In this document: piece after piece, positions 42,217 to 51,752 of the stretch | Layout: every line of letters begins with the position of its first letter | Position numbering within the stretch: position 1 is the stretch's first letter | NCBI GenBank assembly: GCA_965214585.1 | Contig: OZ243957.1 | Location: forward strand, 2,356,001 to 2,420,000 | Length of the DNA stretch: 64,000 nt | Reading direction: 5' to 3' | DNA from: JAHCHG01 sp965214585 | GTDB lineage: Bacteria > Acidobacteriota > Blastocatellia > Pyrinomonadales > Pyrinomonadaceae | Made by a program: the position numbers and the translations under genes | The notes under the pieces: generated by a model | Told to the model about the DNA's origin: nothing | What the model saw: only the letters and a program-made list of their open reading frames with translations | Databases searched by the model: none

Positions 42217-43458
42217 CTATTGGATTTTGCTGAACGCCTGATTTAACTGCTTTAATGCCTGTTCTATCTGTTTTGGGTTTTTCTCGACTTCTTTAACAAC
42301 TTCATCGGATTCGTTGGGCGAAAGATTTATTCCTGCCTTTCTCATTTCTGTTATAATATTCTTAGATTCTTTGTCAAAAGTTAATTTTGCCGCACCCGGC
42401 ACGCTTTTCACAGCGGCGACGGCAACATTGGATAAAATGGCAAAAACAGTTCCGAGTGCCGTAAACTTGCCTTTTGCCGCACTCATTCCTATTTTTCCAA
42501 TCAAACCTCCGAGAAAACCTGCAATTACTTTAGGGTCACTAACAGCAGATTCCGGGATGTTCGGCGCAACCTTATCTGCAAACTGCAAAAGAGCCTGTTC
42601 GATAATTTTTTTGTAAAGCGTCGGAGCATAAGTTTTCAAAATACGGCGAACGTGCAAACAAGTAATAATCGCCTCTTTGTAGAGTCCTATCTCGCGCTTA
42701 TTGACAACCCAAAATTGTAGAGCATCAACTCCCGTAATAAGTATAAATCCCGGTGCGCCGACTGCCGCTACCAGTGCTTTGAGAAAAACAGCCTCAAACT
42801 CAGCCAGTTTTACCATCCCTGCCGCGCTTTTTCCGGCACTTGATAAGGTGTATCTTTCTATTTCATCTATAAATCCGATTTTTGACTGTGCATAAAATTT
42901 TCCCACCTTATTAGGTTTACCTTTAACAATCTGAAAAACGACAGCTCCCTGCATAACTTCATAAATTAAACGGCTTCCGTCAAAACCGAGAAAAATTTTT
43001 CCGGCTTCTACCTTACCGATCAGTCCGATATTCCAATTAGCGTCAGTGCCGAAATTGAGATCGGCAATCTGCGCTTGAGATAAGAGAACAGGAGCGTGAG
43101 GCGAATTCGGTTGTTCAACAGGTGGATTAACGGGCTGTGGGAGCGATGGTGGCGACGGCGCGTTTGGCGGTGCAGGCGTATAATTCAGACTCGCGCCCGG
43201 ATCATTAAGTTTAGTGATGGTTTTTCCGTTCGGATCAACTCTGCCGTCGGGATGCCTCATACTCAAGACGTTTTTCTGAAATTGGATGATCGCTTCTCTC
43301 GTTTTCGGACCGCTTTTGCCGTCAACGACAAGTTTCGGTGTCGGTATTTTTATTCGTTCGTTGAGTAATGTCTGAACTGTTTTTACGTCCTGCAAATTAT
43401 TGCGTCCGCCTTCTCCGACTGAACCCATAATTCCCATAGACATATTTCTGGGTGTCAT
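42217..43458 (-). CDS. Peptidoglycan-binding-domain protein within the T6SS operon
   Basis: 413 residues from ATG 43458, preceded by a good Shine-Dalgarno (AAGGAG); an in-frame upstream start at 43572 is rejected. Near the N-terminus a PG_binding_1-like unit is visible (VKTVQTLLNERIKIPTPKLVVDGKSGPKTREAIIQFQK), then a Pro-rich linker and a helical, hydrophobic C-terminal half (AAVGAPGFILITGVDALQFW). No signal peptide. Encoded between tssG and a secreted repeat protein. Candidate cell-wall-directed effector or accessory; no catalytic motif recognised. Confidence 0.62.
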   Translation of the reverse strand: MTPRNMSMGIMGSVGEGGRNNLQDVKTVQTLLNERIKIPTPKLVVDGKSGPKTREAIIQFQKNVLSMRHPDGRVDPNGKTITKLNDPGASLNYTPAPPNAPSPPSLPQPVNPPVEQPNSPHAPVLLSQAQIADLNFGTDANWNIGLIGKVEAGKIFLGFDGSRLIYEVMQGAVVFQIVKGKPNKVGKFYAQSKIGFIDEIERYTLSSAGKSAAGMVKLAEFEAVFLKALVAAVGAPGFILITGVDALQFWVVNKREIGLYKEAIITCLHVRRILKTYAPTLYKKIIEQALLQFADKVAPNIPESAVSDPKVIAGFLGGLIGKIGMSAAKGKFTALGTVFAILSNVAVAAVKSVPGAAKLTFDKESKNIITEMRKAGINLSPNESDEVVKEVEKNPKQIEQALKQLNQAFSKIQ

Positions 43459-43487
43459 TTTTTTCTCCTTTTGTAAAAAGTTAAATA

Positions 43488-44333
43488 TTACGGACAAAGT
43501 TCCTTCGTCCAACTTCCCGCGTTTTTGCCTCTCGCGCATTGAAATTGATTGCCGCCCTGCCGGGCGATCCAAGAGTTTTTTTCGCGTTCAAATTCGATTC
43601 GGACGCGCTCGCCCGATACGGAATCGTCTTTTAATCCGGTTTCGGTTATCAAATAAACTCCGGTTTTTTTATTCGTTTTTTCGTCCGTGTATGTAAAAGT
43701 TTCCTGATTGATAAGGTCTGATTCGAGTTCGGTTGTGAGTCGCTCGTAGCCGTAAAAATCGAGTTTTAACTGACCGCAGATTTCGAGCGAATCGTAACAC
43801 GGTTTCATCAATTCGCCGACGGCTCTGCCGTTGACCGTGATAAATCTGAAATCGTCGCCGCTGCGGACTTCGTTCAGAGAGGTTTCTTTTTTGCCTGTCG
43901 TCGCATCCGGCGAACAGGTTTTCTGCCAAGTTCCGCTTGTTCGCCCGACTGAACATAAATATTGACTGCCCGCATTGACGAAACGATAATTTCCGCCGCT
44001 TTTTGTAAATGAAAGACGGATTCTTTCGCCTCTCGAAAACATTTCTTCGATTCCGGTAATTGTCAGCAGGTAAACGCCGACACCGTTTTTAAATTCAAAA
44101 GTTTCCGTTTTGTATTTTATATAATCCGGTCCGCCGAATCCTGCCAAATCGAGCGCGACCAAAGTTTCTTCGCCGCATATTTTAAGCGTATTTCTGCAAT
44201 CGGCAACTTTTCGGACTGCTTCGATTTTTTGAAAATCCGAAGGGTTCGCAATTTCCGATTTCTTTGTTTGGGCGTTTATGCTCAGCGTCGTTCCGGTTAG
44301 AAATAAAATTCCTAAGATAAGTAATTTTTTCAT
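43488..44333 (-). CDS. Secreted protein with two tandem copies of an unknown domain
   Basis: 281 residues with a signal peptide (MKKLLILGILFLTGTTLSIN-AQ). Two homologous halves follow: DCRNTLKICGE...GVYLLTITGIEE...GERIRLSFTKSGGNYRFVNA...YLCSVGRTSGTWQK and PCYDSLEICGQ...GVYLITETGLKD...GERVRIEFEREKNSWIARQG...FQCARGKNAGSWTK. Paired cysteines suggest disulfides in the periplasm. Not recognised. Inserted within T6SS core genes, so a periplasmic partner or immunity protein is possible. Confidence 0.62.
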   Translation of the reverse strand: MKKLLILGILFLTGTTLSINAQTKKSEIANPSDFQKIEAVRKVADCRNTLKICGEETLVALDLAGFGGPDYIKYKTETFEFKNGVGVYLLTITGIEEMFSRGERIRLSFTKSGGNYRFVNAGSQYLCSVGRTSGTWQKTCSPDATTGKKETSLNEVRSGDDFRFITVNGRAVGELMKPCYDSLEICGQLKLDFYGYERLTTELESDLINQETFTYTDEKTNKKTGVYLITETGLKDDSVSGERVRIEFEREKNSWIARQGGNQFQCARGKNAGSWTKELCP

Positions 44334-44419
44334 ATTTCTGTTTCCTTCGGGGAGTTTGTTTTTGTTAATTGGACGAAACGGCTGTCTTTTTTTGCCGTGT
44401 GCGGAATCGGACGTTTATT

Positions 44420-46312
44420 TTATAATAAAACTTGTTCGCCCGTGCGCGGCTCGAAACGTCTGACGATTTCTTCGCGCTGTTTTGTTTTGACGACAAGTTG
44501 ATTAAACGAATTGAGCGAAGCGTAAAGTGCTAAAAATCTTTCCAAAACGCAGGCGAACAAAAAGTATCCGCTGCCGACGAATTCTTCTTCGTCAAAAGTC
44601 AGAGTCGTTTCCAAGCCGCGCACGAAACCCGCGCCGATCTGCTCGCCGATTCTGCGGACGACCTTTTTTGTTTCAACGTCGGTAATTCCCAAAATCTGCC
44701 GGCGCGTAACCGAAGAATTATCGTAATTATAAAGCTGCAAAATTTCCTGCAACGCTTCGGGCGTTCCGTTCGGACTGTTTACCAAAGAAAGATGATTAAG
44801 ATTTAGGTGCGAAATAAGCCGCCATTGCAAAGCGCGGCGGCGCGGCGGGCGTATCGTTTCCGTCGGTTTGGTCAGACAGCGAACGCCGGATAAAATTGCC
44901 GCTTCTTCGATTTCAAAATCGCCCGTTTGCCCGCCGAAGGGAAGTTTCGCGGGCAGATCGCGGTTCGAGCAGGTTGCTTTGATCGTGATAACTTCCGCCG
45001 AAGGCACGCGCGGATTAAAATCCATATCCACCATAGACATAAAAATTTCCGTTCCCTTATCGTCGGGAAACTGCGATTGGCGGCGGTTCGCATACCAGAA
45101 GGCTTTTTCCGATTCTTCGCCGTAAGCGTGGCGCACCGAATAAAACGGCGCAAATTCTCTGGTCGTATTCGTGCGCGGATCGGTTGTATAAACTTCGTCA
45201 ATCGAGTAGATTTCGGTTGTTCGCTGGCGGTGAACGTCCGGCAGAATATGATATTCGTATTTTTTGTTGGAAAGATAGACCGGATCGGCGGTGCGCGAAA
45301 ATAGATTGATAATCGGCGAGCAGCCCAGACGAAATGTGTCTTCGGTAATCGGTGCTTGCGTGGGCGTGATGTCTTTCAAATGAATTAAAATATCGAAATG
45401 ACTGCTGAATTTGTTTTCGATTGCTTTGTCCAGCCCGAAAACGTCGAAAAATAAAAATTTGTATGGAAAAGCGAAATACTCGGTCAAAAGTCTGTAACCG
45501 GAAAAAGAGCGTTTGGTATAAGGCAGAACGGCTTCTTCTTCCGCGAAACCGACTTGCCGGATCGCTTCGGCGGCGGGCAGAATTACCGGATCGGGCATTT
45601 TCAGTTGAATGTTCGTCAGCGTCGCAAAAGTCTTATTGGTAAGCGGCGTATCGCGCGGGCGAAATTCAACTGCCGAAGCGTGATTGAAAATCATTTCGTA
45701 AAGCGTATAAATTAATTGCGGATCGCCGTTGATGTAAAAACGCAGGGATTTCGGCGTTTCATCTGCTCCGCCCATTTTGAAATCGCTCAGATTCGCGTCG
45801 CCGAAACAGCGCATACTCAGGCGTATATAACTTTCCGCGAACTTTCCGCGTCCGTCCTTAGGCGCGGGCGATTCGAGCGCGGCGGATTCGATCTCAATCG
45901 GCGCAAGCTGCACGTCGTAGCAGGTTCTGAAACGGCACTGCGTTCCCTCGACGGGACGCGAATAAAGTTTCGCTCCGCGTTCTAATTTCTGCACGGCGGT
46001 CAGTTTATCTTTCGGCGAACCGTAGGAAAATTGGGCGATTGCCATCGAAGGAATCGGCGCGAGATAATGCGGGTAAAGAATATTCAGAAAAGATTCGGTT
46101 ATTTCCGGCAGTTCGTCGTCGAGTTTAAGGCTGATTCGCCCGGACAAAAAAGCGAACGCTTCGATCATCCGTTCAACGTGCGGGTCTTCTATTTTTTCTT
46201 CATCGAGCAGCAGACGCGCCGCAATTTTCGGATACCGACGCGCAAAATCCGCGCCCATCCGCCGCAAAAAGATGAGTTCCCGTTCGTAGTAACCTAATAA
46301 TTCTTCGCGCAT
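44420..46312 (-). CDS. tssF: T6SS baseplate protein TssF
   Basis: 630 residues. The N-terminal LGYYERELIFLRRMGADFARRYPKIAARL is diagnostic for TssF, followed by DPHVERMIEAFAFLSGRI, LDDELPEITESFLNILYPHYLAPIPSM and the C-terminal GFVRGLETTLTFDEEEFVGSG. It forms the baseplate wedge with TssG. Located downstream of the lipase gene and tssE. Confidence 0.94.
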   Translation of the reverse strand: MREELLGYYERELIFLRRMGADFARRYPKIAARLLLDEEKIEDPHVERMIEAFAFLSGRISLKLDDELPEITESFLNILYPHYLAPIPSMAIAQFSYGSPKDKLTAVQKLERGAKLYSRPVEGTQCRFRTCYDVQLAPIEIESAALESPAPKDGRGKFAESYIRLSMRCFGDANLSDFKMGGADETPKSLRFYINGDPQLIYTLYEMIFNHASAVEFRPRDTPLTNKTFATLTNIQLKMPDPVILPAAEAIRQVGFAEEEAVLPYTKRSFSGYRLLTEYFAFPYKFLFFDVFGLDKAIENKFSSHFDILIHLKDITPTQAPITEDTFRLGCSPIINLFSRTADPVYLSNKKYEYHILPDVHRQRTTEIYSIDEVYTTDPRTNTTREFAPFYSVRHAYGEESEKAFWYANRRQSQFPDDKGTEIFMSMVDMDFNPRVPSAEVITIKATCSNRDLPAKLPFGGQTGDFEIEEAAILSGVRCLTKPTETIRPPRRRALQWRLISHLNLNHLSLVNSPNGTPEALQEILQLYNYDNSSVTRRQILGITDVETKKVVRRIGEQIGAGFVRGLETTLTFDEEEFVGSGYFLFACVLERFLALYASLNSFNQLVVKTKQREEIVRRFEPRTGEQVLL

Positions 46313-46331
46313 TTGCTATCCGATGATATAT

Positions 46332-46979
46332 TTACTGCACTTTCGTCGGTATCGAGATGCTGACACCGATATTTAACAAGGAATGTTTCGTAAAAAAACC
46401 TTTAACACCGCTGCCTTTAGCCGATACAGCAACGCGGCTTCCCGGATTCAGTCCGTGCGAACTGCTCACGAATTCGCCGCCGCTTGAAACGTAGTTCGTA
46501 ATTTGCGAATTGCCCTTGCCGCTGAAAAATCCTTTCAAGAGCTGCAATTTGGAGTGCCACGCCGCGCCAACCAGCGGGGCGGCGTTAATCGTGCTGGCGT
46601 TTAGTTTCGTATGCAGAGAGCAATATGCCGCCAAACCGCCGCCGAGCGAATGTCCGGCAAGATGAATTGTTTTGCCGTAAATACCATTGCAGTGCTGCGT
46701 TAAACTCAACGCTTGATGATACTGCTCAGGAAGCCAAATGGTCGTTGCCTGCTGTCCGTCCACGATCCAGTCCCTGAGCGAATCCGTTCCGGCGAAAGCT
46801 AAAACCAATTGACCGTTAGGCGGCTGTGCTAAAATTGCTTTGAAGCCGGAAACTTTGGATGCCCAACTCCCGACGATTCTCCAGATTGTGCCGTCGCTAA
46901 ACTTGTAGGATTCTCTCTCTAAACCCTCATACGCAATATAACAATTTCCTTTCGTGTCGCCGAAACTTAAATTTGACAT
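46332..46979 (-). CDS. Class-3-type lipase, putative T6SS effector
   Basis: 215 residues from ATG 46979 (an upstream TTG at 46997 is possible). The alpha/beta-hydrolase nucleophile elbow is IHLAGHSLGGGLAAYCSL; KAILAQPPNGQLVLAFAGTD-SLRDW is the lipase-3 lid-strand/oxyanion pattern. No signal peptide, so it would reach other cells only through a device such as the T6SS. It lies between tssE and tssF, an unusual place. No immunity gene is obvious next to it. Confidence 0.75.
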   Translation of the reverse strand: MSNLSFGDTKGNCYIAYEGLERESYKFSDGTIWRIVGSWASKVSGFKAILAQPPNGQLVLAFAGTDSLRDWIVDGQQATTIWLPEQYHQALSLTQHCNGIYGKTIHLAGHSLGGGLAAYCSLHTKLNASTINAAPLVGAAWHSKLQLLKGFFSGKGNSQITNYVSSGGEFVSSSHGLNPGSRVAVSAKGSGVKGFFTKHSLLNIGVSISIPTKVQ

Positions 46980-47014
46980 AGATTTACTATCCTTCAATTG
47001 TTGACTGGAAAAGT

Positions 47015-47500
47015 TTACCTCTCTCTCACCTCAAAATCGCCGCTGGCGAGTTCTAGAATCGTATCGAAAACAATCGGTTCGGGCGCGGGTTCGACATCGA
47101 GATTGGCTTCGATCTTAAATCTCATACTTCTTTCCAAATTATTTATCGGTTCTAATTTAACCTTCAAGTCTATAAATCTGGGTTCAAATGTTCTGATCGC
47201 TTTTTCCACTTCTTTAACCAAACGCTGCTGTTCGGCGGGGTTGCTGATTCCCAATCCGGTCAAATCACTAAGCCCGTAAGTCGCCATCGAATTGGTTGTT
47301 TCTTCCAATGATTCGGGAATCTTTGTCGCGCCTTTCTTCGTATTTAAAAGCCATTCGATGTCGCGTCTGACCGCCTGTTTTAATTCGGATAGAGTTTTGG
47401 ATCTCGATTTCGGAGGTTCTTTTGAGAGGTCGGGTTCGTAATCAATCAGCCGGTCTAAGACCGAAGCCGTAGTTTTTATCTGCGTATCTCTGCTTGCCAT
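47015..47500 (-). CDS. tssE: T6SS baseplate protein TssE (gp25-like)
   Basis: 161 residues. Pattern of the gp25 family: VLDRLIDYEPDL...LSELKQAVRRDIEWLLNTKK, TNSMATYGLSDLTGLGISNP, KAIRTFEPRFIDLKVKLEPI. It starts sheath polymerisation at the baseplate. It is separated from hcp upstream by a strong hairpin. Confidence 0.92.
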   Translation of the reverse strand: MASRDTQIKTTASVLDRLIDYEPDLSKEPPKSRSKTLSELKQAVRRDIEWLLNTKKGATKIPESLEETTNSMATYGLSDLTGLGISNPAEQQRLVKEVEKAIRTFEPRFIDLKVKLEPINNLERSMRFKIEANLDVEPAPEPIVFDTILELASGDFEVRER

Positions 47501-47569
47501 AAATGTAAAAAGAAAACTTTGTAGAAAAAAGTTTTCCTGTAAATACTAATTAAAATTAATGACTGATAT

Positions 47570-47609
47570 AAACAGCCGCCTGCCGTCTGAAAACGGCGAG
47601 CGGCTGTTT
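47570..47609 (-). terminator. Strong hairpin between hcp and tssE
   Basis: AAACAGCCGC and GCGGCTGTTT form a 10-bp stem enclosing a second stem (GCCGT/ACGGC). It lies 14 nt after the hcp stop. Probable attenuator or RNA-stabilising 3' end that lets hcp be made in excess over downstream genes. The word GCCGTCTGAAnACGG is shared with 10872-10885. Confidence 0.6.
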
Positions 47610-47623
47610 TCTTAAAGCCGAAG

Positions 47624-48106
47624 TTAGACTTTCTTGTTCGATTTCAGATCGTAACCCGCTTTGATCGGTCCGGCAAGTGAGCCGTCTTCTTTCTGCTCTC
47701 GGTATTCCCATTCGATTTTCGCATAATTGAGCGAAATACTTTCCATCGGAACGCCGCCGTCGCCCGTTCCGCCGGTTTGGTATGAACTGACCAAAAGATC
47801 GGTAAACTTGATTTTCAAGTATTCCTGCTGTTCGCCGCCGGCTTTGCGGCAGGTCAGAAGTGCGTGCGGAATATGATCGCCGGTTGCACAGGTCAGCATT
47901 AATTTAGGCGATGCTTTGTTCATATTCATCGTAAAACTAAAATCCTGCATCGAAACTTTACCCGCGCCGCCGCCGCCGCCGTATGCGTGCGAACCGGCGT
48001 TGGATTCGCCCCAAGACCACGACAAAACATCAATTTCCTCTTTATGTTTCGAGTCCGCGCTTTCGCCCGGAACTCCGTCAATTTTCAAGAACACGTCAAC
48101 TGCCAT
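47624..48106 (-). CDS. hcp: T6SS inner-tube protein Hcp (TssD)
   Basis: 160 residues, typical Hcp: MAVDVFLKIDGVPGESADSK, IDVLSWSWGESNAGS, GKVSMQDFSFTMNMNKASPK, TDLLVSSYQTGGTGDGGVPM, ESISLNYAKIEWEYREQ. It forms hexameric rings of the tube and carries small effectors. Shine-Dalgarno AAGGAG is strong. The 268-bp stretch upstream (48107-48374) has no gene; it holds AT-rich sequence and an inverted pair CGGGCGAT/ATCGCCCG (48309-48356), and may contain the hcp promoter. Confidence 0.95.
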   Translation of the reverse strand: MAVDVFLKIDGVPGESADSKHKEEIDVLSWSWGESNAGSHAYGGGGGAGKVSMQDFSFTMNMNKASPKLMLTCATGDHIPHALLTCRKAGGEQQEYLKIKFTDLLVSSYQTGGTGDGGVPMESISLNYAKIEWEYREQKEDGSLAGPIKAGYDLKSNKKV

Positions 48107-48374
48107 ATTATTTTTATCTCCTTTTCGGACTCGTCTGTTTTATCGGCGAATCCATTTTTTATTATTTAAAATTTTTAACCTTTTTTTGTTAGTTCCGCCT
48201 AACTCTGCTTTTGAGAACCTTTTTTCTCATTGGCTATGTTTTTAAGACGTGAGGCGAAAACTTTTTTGCATATTTAATTAAAAAAAAATAAATAATTCGT
48301 TAAAAATATCGGGCGATCTGCGCTTTTTCGTTGAAAAAAAGTTTAAATCGCCCGTATTTACAGACTTTTATCGT

Positions 48375-49865
48375 TTAACCGTTTGCCGGCGGCGGAAGGT
48401 CTGCCACGAGGCGCAGCGAAACCGAAAGTTCGTCGAGTTGGAAATGCGGTCTTAAAAAAGCCACCGCGCGGTATGCTCCGGGTTTGCCGGGAACTTCCGC
48501 CACTTCGACCTTTGCTTCGCGCAGCGGATATTCCGCTTTGACCGCCGCCGAAGCCGTGTCGTCTTCGGTTACATAATTATTTATCCAGCGATTGAGAAAC
48601 ATCTGCGCGTCCTTTTGCGACATAAACGATCCGATCTTGTCGCGCATCATTGATTTTAAATAATGTGCGAACCGCGAAACTGCGAAAATATACTGCAATT
48701 GCGTCGAAAGACGCGCGTTGGCGTTGGCTTCGTCGGTGTCGTATTTTTTCGCTTTCTGCGCCGACTGCGTGGCGAAAAATGCCGCGTAATCAGTTCCTTT
48801 GCAGTGAACCAGCGGAATAAATCCGTTGTCGGAAAATTCCTTTTCGCGCCGATCCGTGATCGCCACTTCCGTCGGACATTTCATCGCAATTTCGCCTTCA
48901 TCGGTTGAAAAAGTATGAGTCGGCAAACCGTCAACCAAACCGCCGCCTTCGACTCCGCGAATTGCCACGCACCAGCCGTGCATCGCAAACGCTTCGGTCA
49001 GGCGCACACCCAAAGAATACGCCGCGTTCGACCACAGATATTTTTTGTGATCCGTGCCGTCAACGTCTTCTTCAAAATTAAATGTTTCAGTCGGTTTCGT
49101 CGCCACGCCGTAAGGCTCGCGCCCAAGCGTGTGCGGCAAAGTCAGACCGACGTAGCGCGAATCTTCCGACTCGCGGAAACTGCGCCATTTCATATATTCC
49201 GTGCGGTCAAAAATCATCGAAACGTCGCGCACTTCGTTCATTTCCGAGAAAGTGTCCCAGCCGAACATATCCGGCGAAGCGGCACTCAAAAACGGCGCGT
49301 GCGCCGCCGCCGCAACCTGCGACAAACTTTCGAGCAGAGCCATATCCTGCGGATGATTGCCAAACTCGAAATCGCCGATCAACGCCCCGTAAGGCGCACC
49401 GCCGAATGTTCCGTATTCTTCCTCGTAGATTTTCTTGAACAGATTCGACTGGTCGAATTCCAGAGCGCGTTCAAAATCTTTGAGCAGGTCCTTTTTCGTT
49501 ACGCTCATCACGCGGATTTTCATCATCGGTCCGGTCAGAGTGTTTTTCACCAGATGATGCAGACCGCGCCACGAGCCTTCGAGTTTCTGAAACTCCTGAT
49601 GGTGCATAATCTCGTTCATCTGCTCGGTTACGAGCCGGTCAATCTCGGCAATCCGCGCATTGATCGTCGCGTCCATATTTTTTGACATCGTAAGTTCGCC
49701 GTTCATCACCTGACCGACGAATTCCGAAATCATATCTTTGGCGCGTTCCTTCTGGAAATCATCCCGCGCCATTCTGCCTTCGGTTAAAATTTGATCGAGA
49801 AGTCCGGCTTCCTGTTCCTGAACTTCGACTTCCGCTTCTTTCTGTTGTTGTTTTTCTTTAGCCAT
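48375..49865 (-). CDS. tssC: T6SS sheath large subunit TssC
   Basis: 496 residues. Signatures: MIDRLVTEQMNEIMHHQEFQ-like IAEIDRLVTEQMNEIMHHQE, KLEGSWRGLHHLVKNT, PYGALIGDFEFG, FLSAASPDMFGWDTFSEM, LPHTLGREPYG, and VRFAHYLKSM-like SRFAHYLKSMMRDKIGSFMS. Forms the contractile sheath with TssB. Its ATG follows tssB after 6 bp. Shine-Dalgarno AAGGAGG. Confidence 0.95.
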   Translation of the reverse strand: MAKEKQQQKEAEVEVQEQEAGLLDQILTEGRMARDDFQKERAKDMISEFVGQVMNGELTMSKNMDATINARIAEIDRLVTEQMNEIMHHQEFQKLEGSWRGLHHLVKNTLTGPMMKIRVMSVTKKDLLKDFERALEFDQSNLFKKIYEEEYGTFGGAPYGALIGDFEFGNHPQDMALLESLSQVAAAAHAPFLSAASPDMFGWDTFSEMNEVRDVSMIFDRTEYMKWRSFRESEDSRYVGLTLPHTLGREPYGVATKPTETFNFEEDVDGTDHKKYLWSNAAYSLGVRLTEAFAMHGWCVAIRGVEGGGLVDGLPTHTFSTDEGEIAMKCPTEVAITDRREKEFSDNGFIPLVHCKGTDYAAFFATQSAQKAKKYDTDEANANARLSTQLQYIFAVSRFAHYLKSMMRDKIGSFMSQKDAQMFLNRWINNYVTEDDTASAAVKAEYPLREAKVEVAEVPGKPGAYRAVAFLRPHFQLDELSVSLRLVADLPPPANG

Positions 49866-49871
49866 CTGTAT

Positions 49872-50387
49872 TTATTCCTCCTTTCCTTCCAAACCGAGCG
49901 AATCGCTTAATTCTTTTTGTTTACCCGTATCGGAAATTATGTCTTCGAGAAGATTTTCGAGCTTCTCGTTTCCGTCCATTTTCGAGCGCAGATCAGATAA
50001 TTTCTGTCTGGCTTCGACCAATTTGCGAAGCGGCTCGACCTGTTGAACGATCTGATCCGGCTCGAAATCTTCGATGTCGCCGAAATTCAGTTCGATTCCC
50101 AATTTGCTTCCGTCGCCTTCGAGTTTGTTTTCAACCGAATAAGCCAGACGCGGCTTCATTCCGGCTAAAACCTGATTGAAATTATCCGGGTCAATTTCGA
50201 CAAATTTGCGGTTTTTCATCGCGGGCAGCGATTCTTCCGGTTTCCCGACAAAATCGCCCATCACGCCGATTACAAACGGCAGTTCCTTGAGTTCAATCGC
50301 GCCGCCGACCTCAACATCATAAGTAATGTTGACGCGGGGCGGACGAACGCGCTCCAATTTATGTTGCAGACTTTCTTTTTTTGGCAT
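49872..50387 (-). CDS. tssB: T6SS sheath small subunit TssB
   Basis: 171 residues. Signatures: RVRPPRVNITYDVEVGGAIE, KELPFVIGVMGDFVG, FVEIDPDNFNQVLAGMKPRL, LEFGDIEDFEPDQI-like LNFGDIEDFEPDQIVQQVEP, LRKLVEARQKLSDL. Shine-Dalgarno AAGGAGA lies before the ATG. Transcribed with tssC. Confidence 0.95.
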   Translation of the reverse strand: MPKKESLQHKLERVRPPRVNITYDVEVGGAIELKELPFVIGVMGDFVGKPEESLPAMKNRKFVEIDPDNFNQVLAGMKPRLAYSVENKLEGDGSKLGIELNFGDIEDFEPDQIVQQVEPLRKLVEARQKLSDLRSKMDGNEKLENLLEDIISDTGKQKELSDSLGLEGKEE

Positions 50388-50478
50388 AATTTATCTCCTT
50401 TTATTTATTTTCGTGTTTTAGTTGATTTTCAAATTTTTCCTCTCTCTCCCCAATTTCAAATTTTTCTCTTAGGTTGTT

Positions 50479-51654
50479 TTACAGTTGAACTCCTTCCTCT
50501 TCGGCGTATGAAGTATCATCGCCGCCGCCATCGGACGCGGACGAGCCGTCAATTCCGAGCGTTTCCCTGAGTTGAAATAAAATATTTTCGTCTTTGATTA
50601 CGTCTTGCAGCCAGCTTTCAAGCGGCATATTTCCCCATTTGACGGCGCGGTTGACCAGATATGAAACCGGGCTGTGCGGCTCTGATTGGCGGAAAAAATC
50701 GGCGACTTCGCCAAGTCTTTTTAACGCTTCGCGCCTGTTTCCAATCGCTCCGCCTGCCGACAAACCGGAAGTCTGCACAATTACCGTTTCGCCTTCTTCG
50801 TTTTCGACGGTTTCAATTGTTTCCTCGACGGCATCCGGTTCTTCGCTGCGTTTTAATTCTAAAAGTTTGTTGGTCTGCGTCTGAATTTCGTCCAGAGATT
50901 TTTTCAGTTCGCCCAATCTCGGTGCTTGGTTCGGATCGAATTTTTCTTCGATCACCAAATTCAGAATTTTATAAGATTCCCAGCATTCTTCGATCAGCGC
51001 GTCCAACTCTTCGTAAAAAGCGCGTTTTGAAACGGCAACCGCCTTTCGCCACCTTTCGGCAGTCGCGCGGTTTTCCTTTTCGGCTTTTTCGGCGAGTTCG
51101 CGGTATTTCGTCTGATCCACCGAATCGAACGTGTCGAGGTTATCGGGTATATCGAAGATTTTTGAATCGTGAAAATCGAGCAGACCGAACCCTTCGCCTT
51201 GTGTAATGGCGGCTTTTTTGGCGGCAAAAGCCGTCTGCGCGTCCATCCACGCGAGCGCGTTGGCGCGTCCTTCCATATCGCCTTCGTCAATTTCGGGAAA
51301 AATCGTTTCCCAGAAATTTTCCTGCAAACCGCTTACCAATTTCAGAGAATCACGCAGCCCCGAAAAACCGTGTTCATTAACGAGTGCTTCGGAAAGCCAA
51401 GCGGCAATCTGCAAATCCTTCGTTTCATTTTCCAGCGCGGGAACGGCAAGTTCGATGACTTTCGGAAAATCGGCAACTTTGAGTTCGATCTGCCAATCGC
51501 CCTGCGGCACATCGTCATCGGCGCGTCTGGCTTCGCTTATCTCATCGTAAATTCCCGAATATCGCAGACTCTCGCCCGAAGGATTCTCTTCGGAAACCGG
51601 CTGCATTATCTGTTCGAGATTAATTACCGAATTGTCTTCTAATTCTTCGCTCAT
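50479..51654 (-). CDS. tssA: T6SS cap/assembly protein TssA
   Basis: 391 residues. The ImpA_N domain is visible (PVSEENPSGESLRYSGIYDE, DDVPQGDWQIELKVADFPKV, KDLQIAAWLSEALVNEHGFS, ENFWETIFPEIDEGDMEGRA). The C-terminal part ends HSPVSYLVNRAVKWGNMPLESW, the usual TssA end. It links baseplate, sheath and membrane complex during assembly. Confidence 0.9.
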   Translation of the reverse strand: MSEELEDNSVINLEQIMQPVSEENPSGESLRYSGIYDEISEARRADDDVPQGDWQIELKVADFPKVIELAVPALENETKDLQIAAWLSEALVNEHGFSGLRDSLKLVSGLQENFWETIFPEIDEGDMEGRANALAWMDAQTAFAAKKAAITQGEGFGLLDFHDSKIFDIPDNLDTFDSVDQTKYRELAEKAEKENRATAERWRKAVAVSKRAFYEELDALIEECWESYKILNLVIEEKFDPNQAPRLGELKKSLDEIQTQTNKLLELKRSEEPDAVEETIETVENEEGETVIVQTSGLSAGGAIGNRREALKRLGEVADFFRQSEPHSPVSYLVNRAVKWGNMPLESWLQDVIKDENILFQLRETLGIDGSSASDGGGDDTSYAEEEGVQL

Positions 51655-51752
51655 TATTTATGTGTAAGATTTTTGAAATTTGATTCTTTTGAAATATGAA
51701 ATTGAAAACGAACTAAAAAACAACCAAAAACCAAAAACCAAAAACCAAAAAC

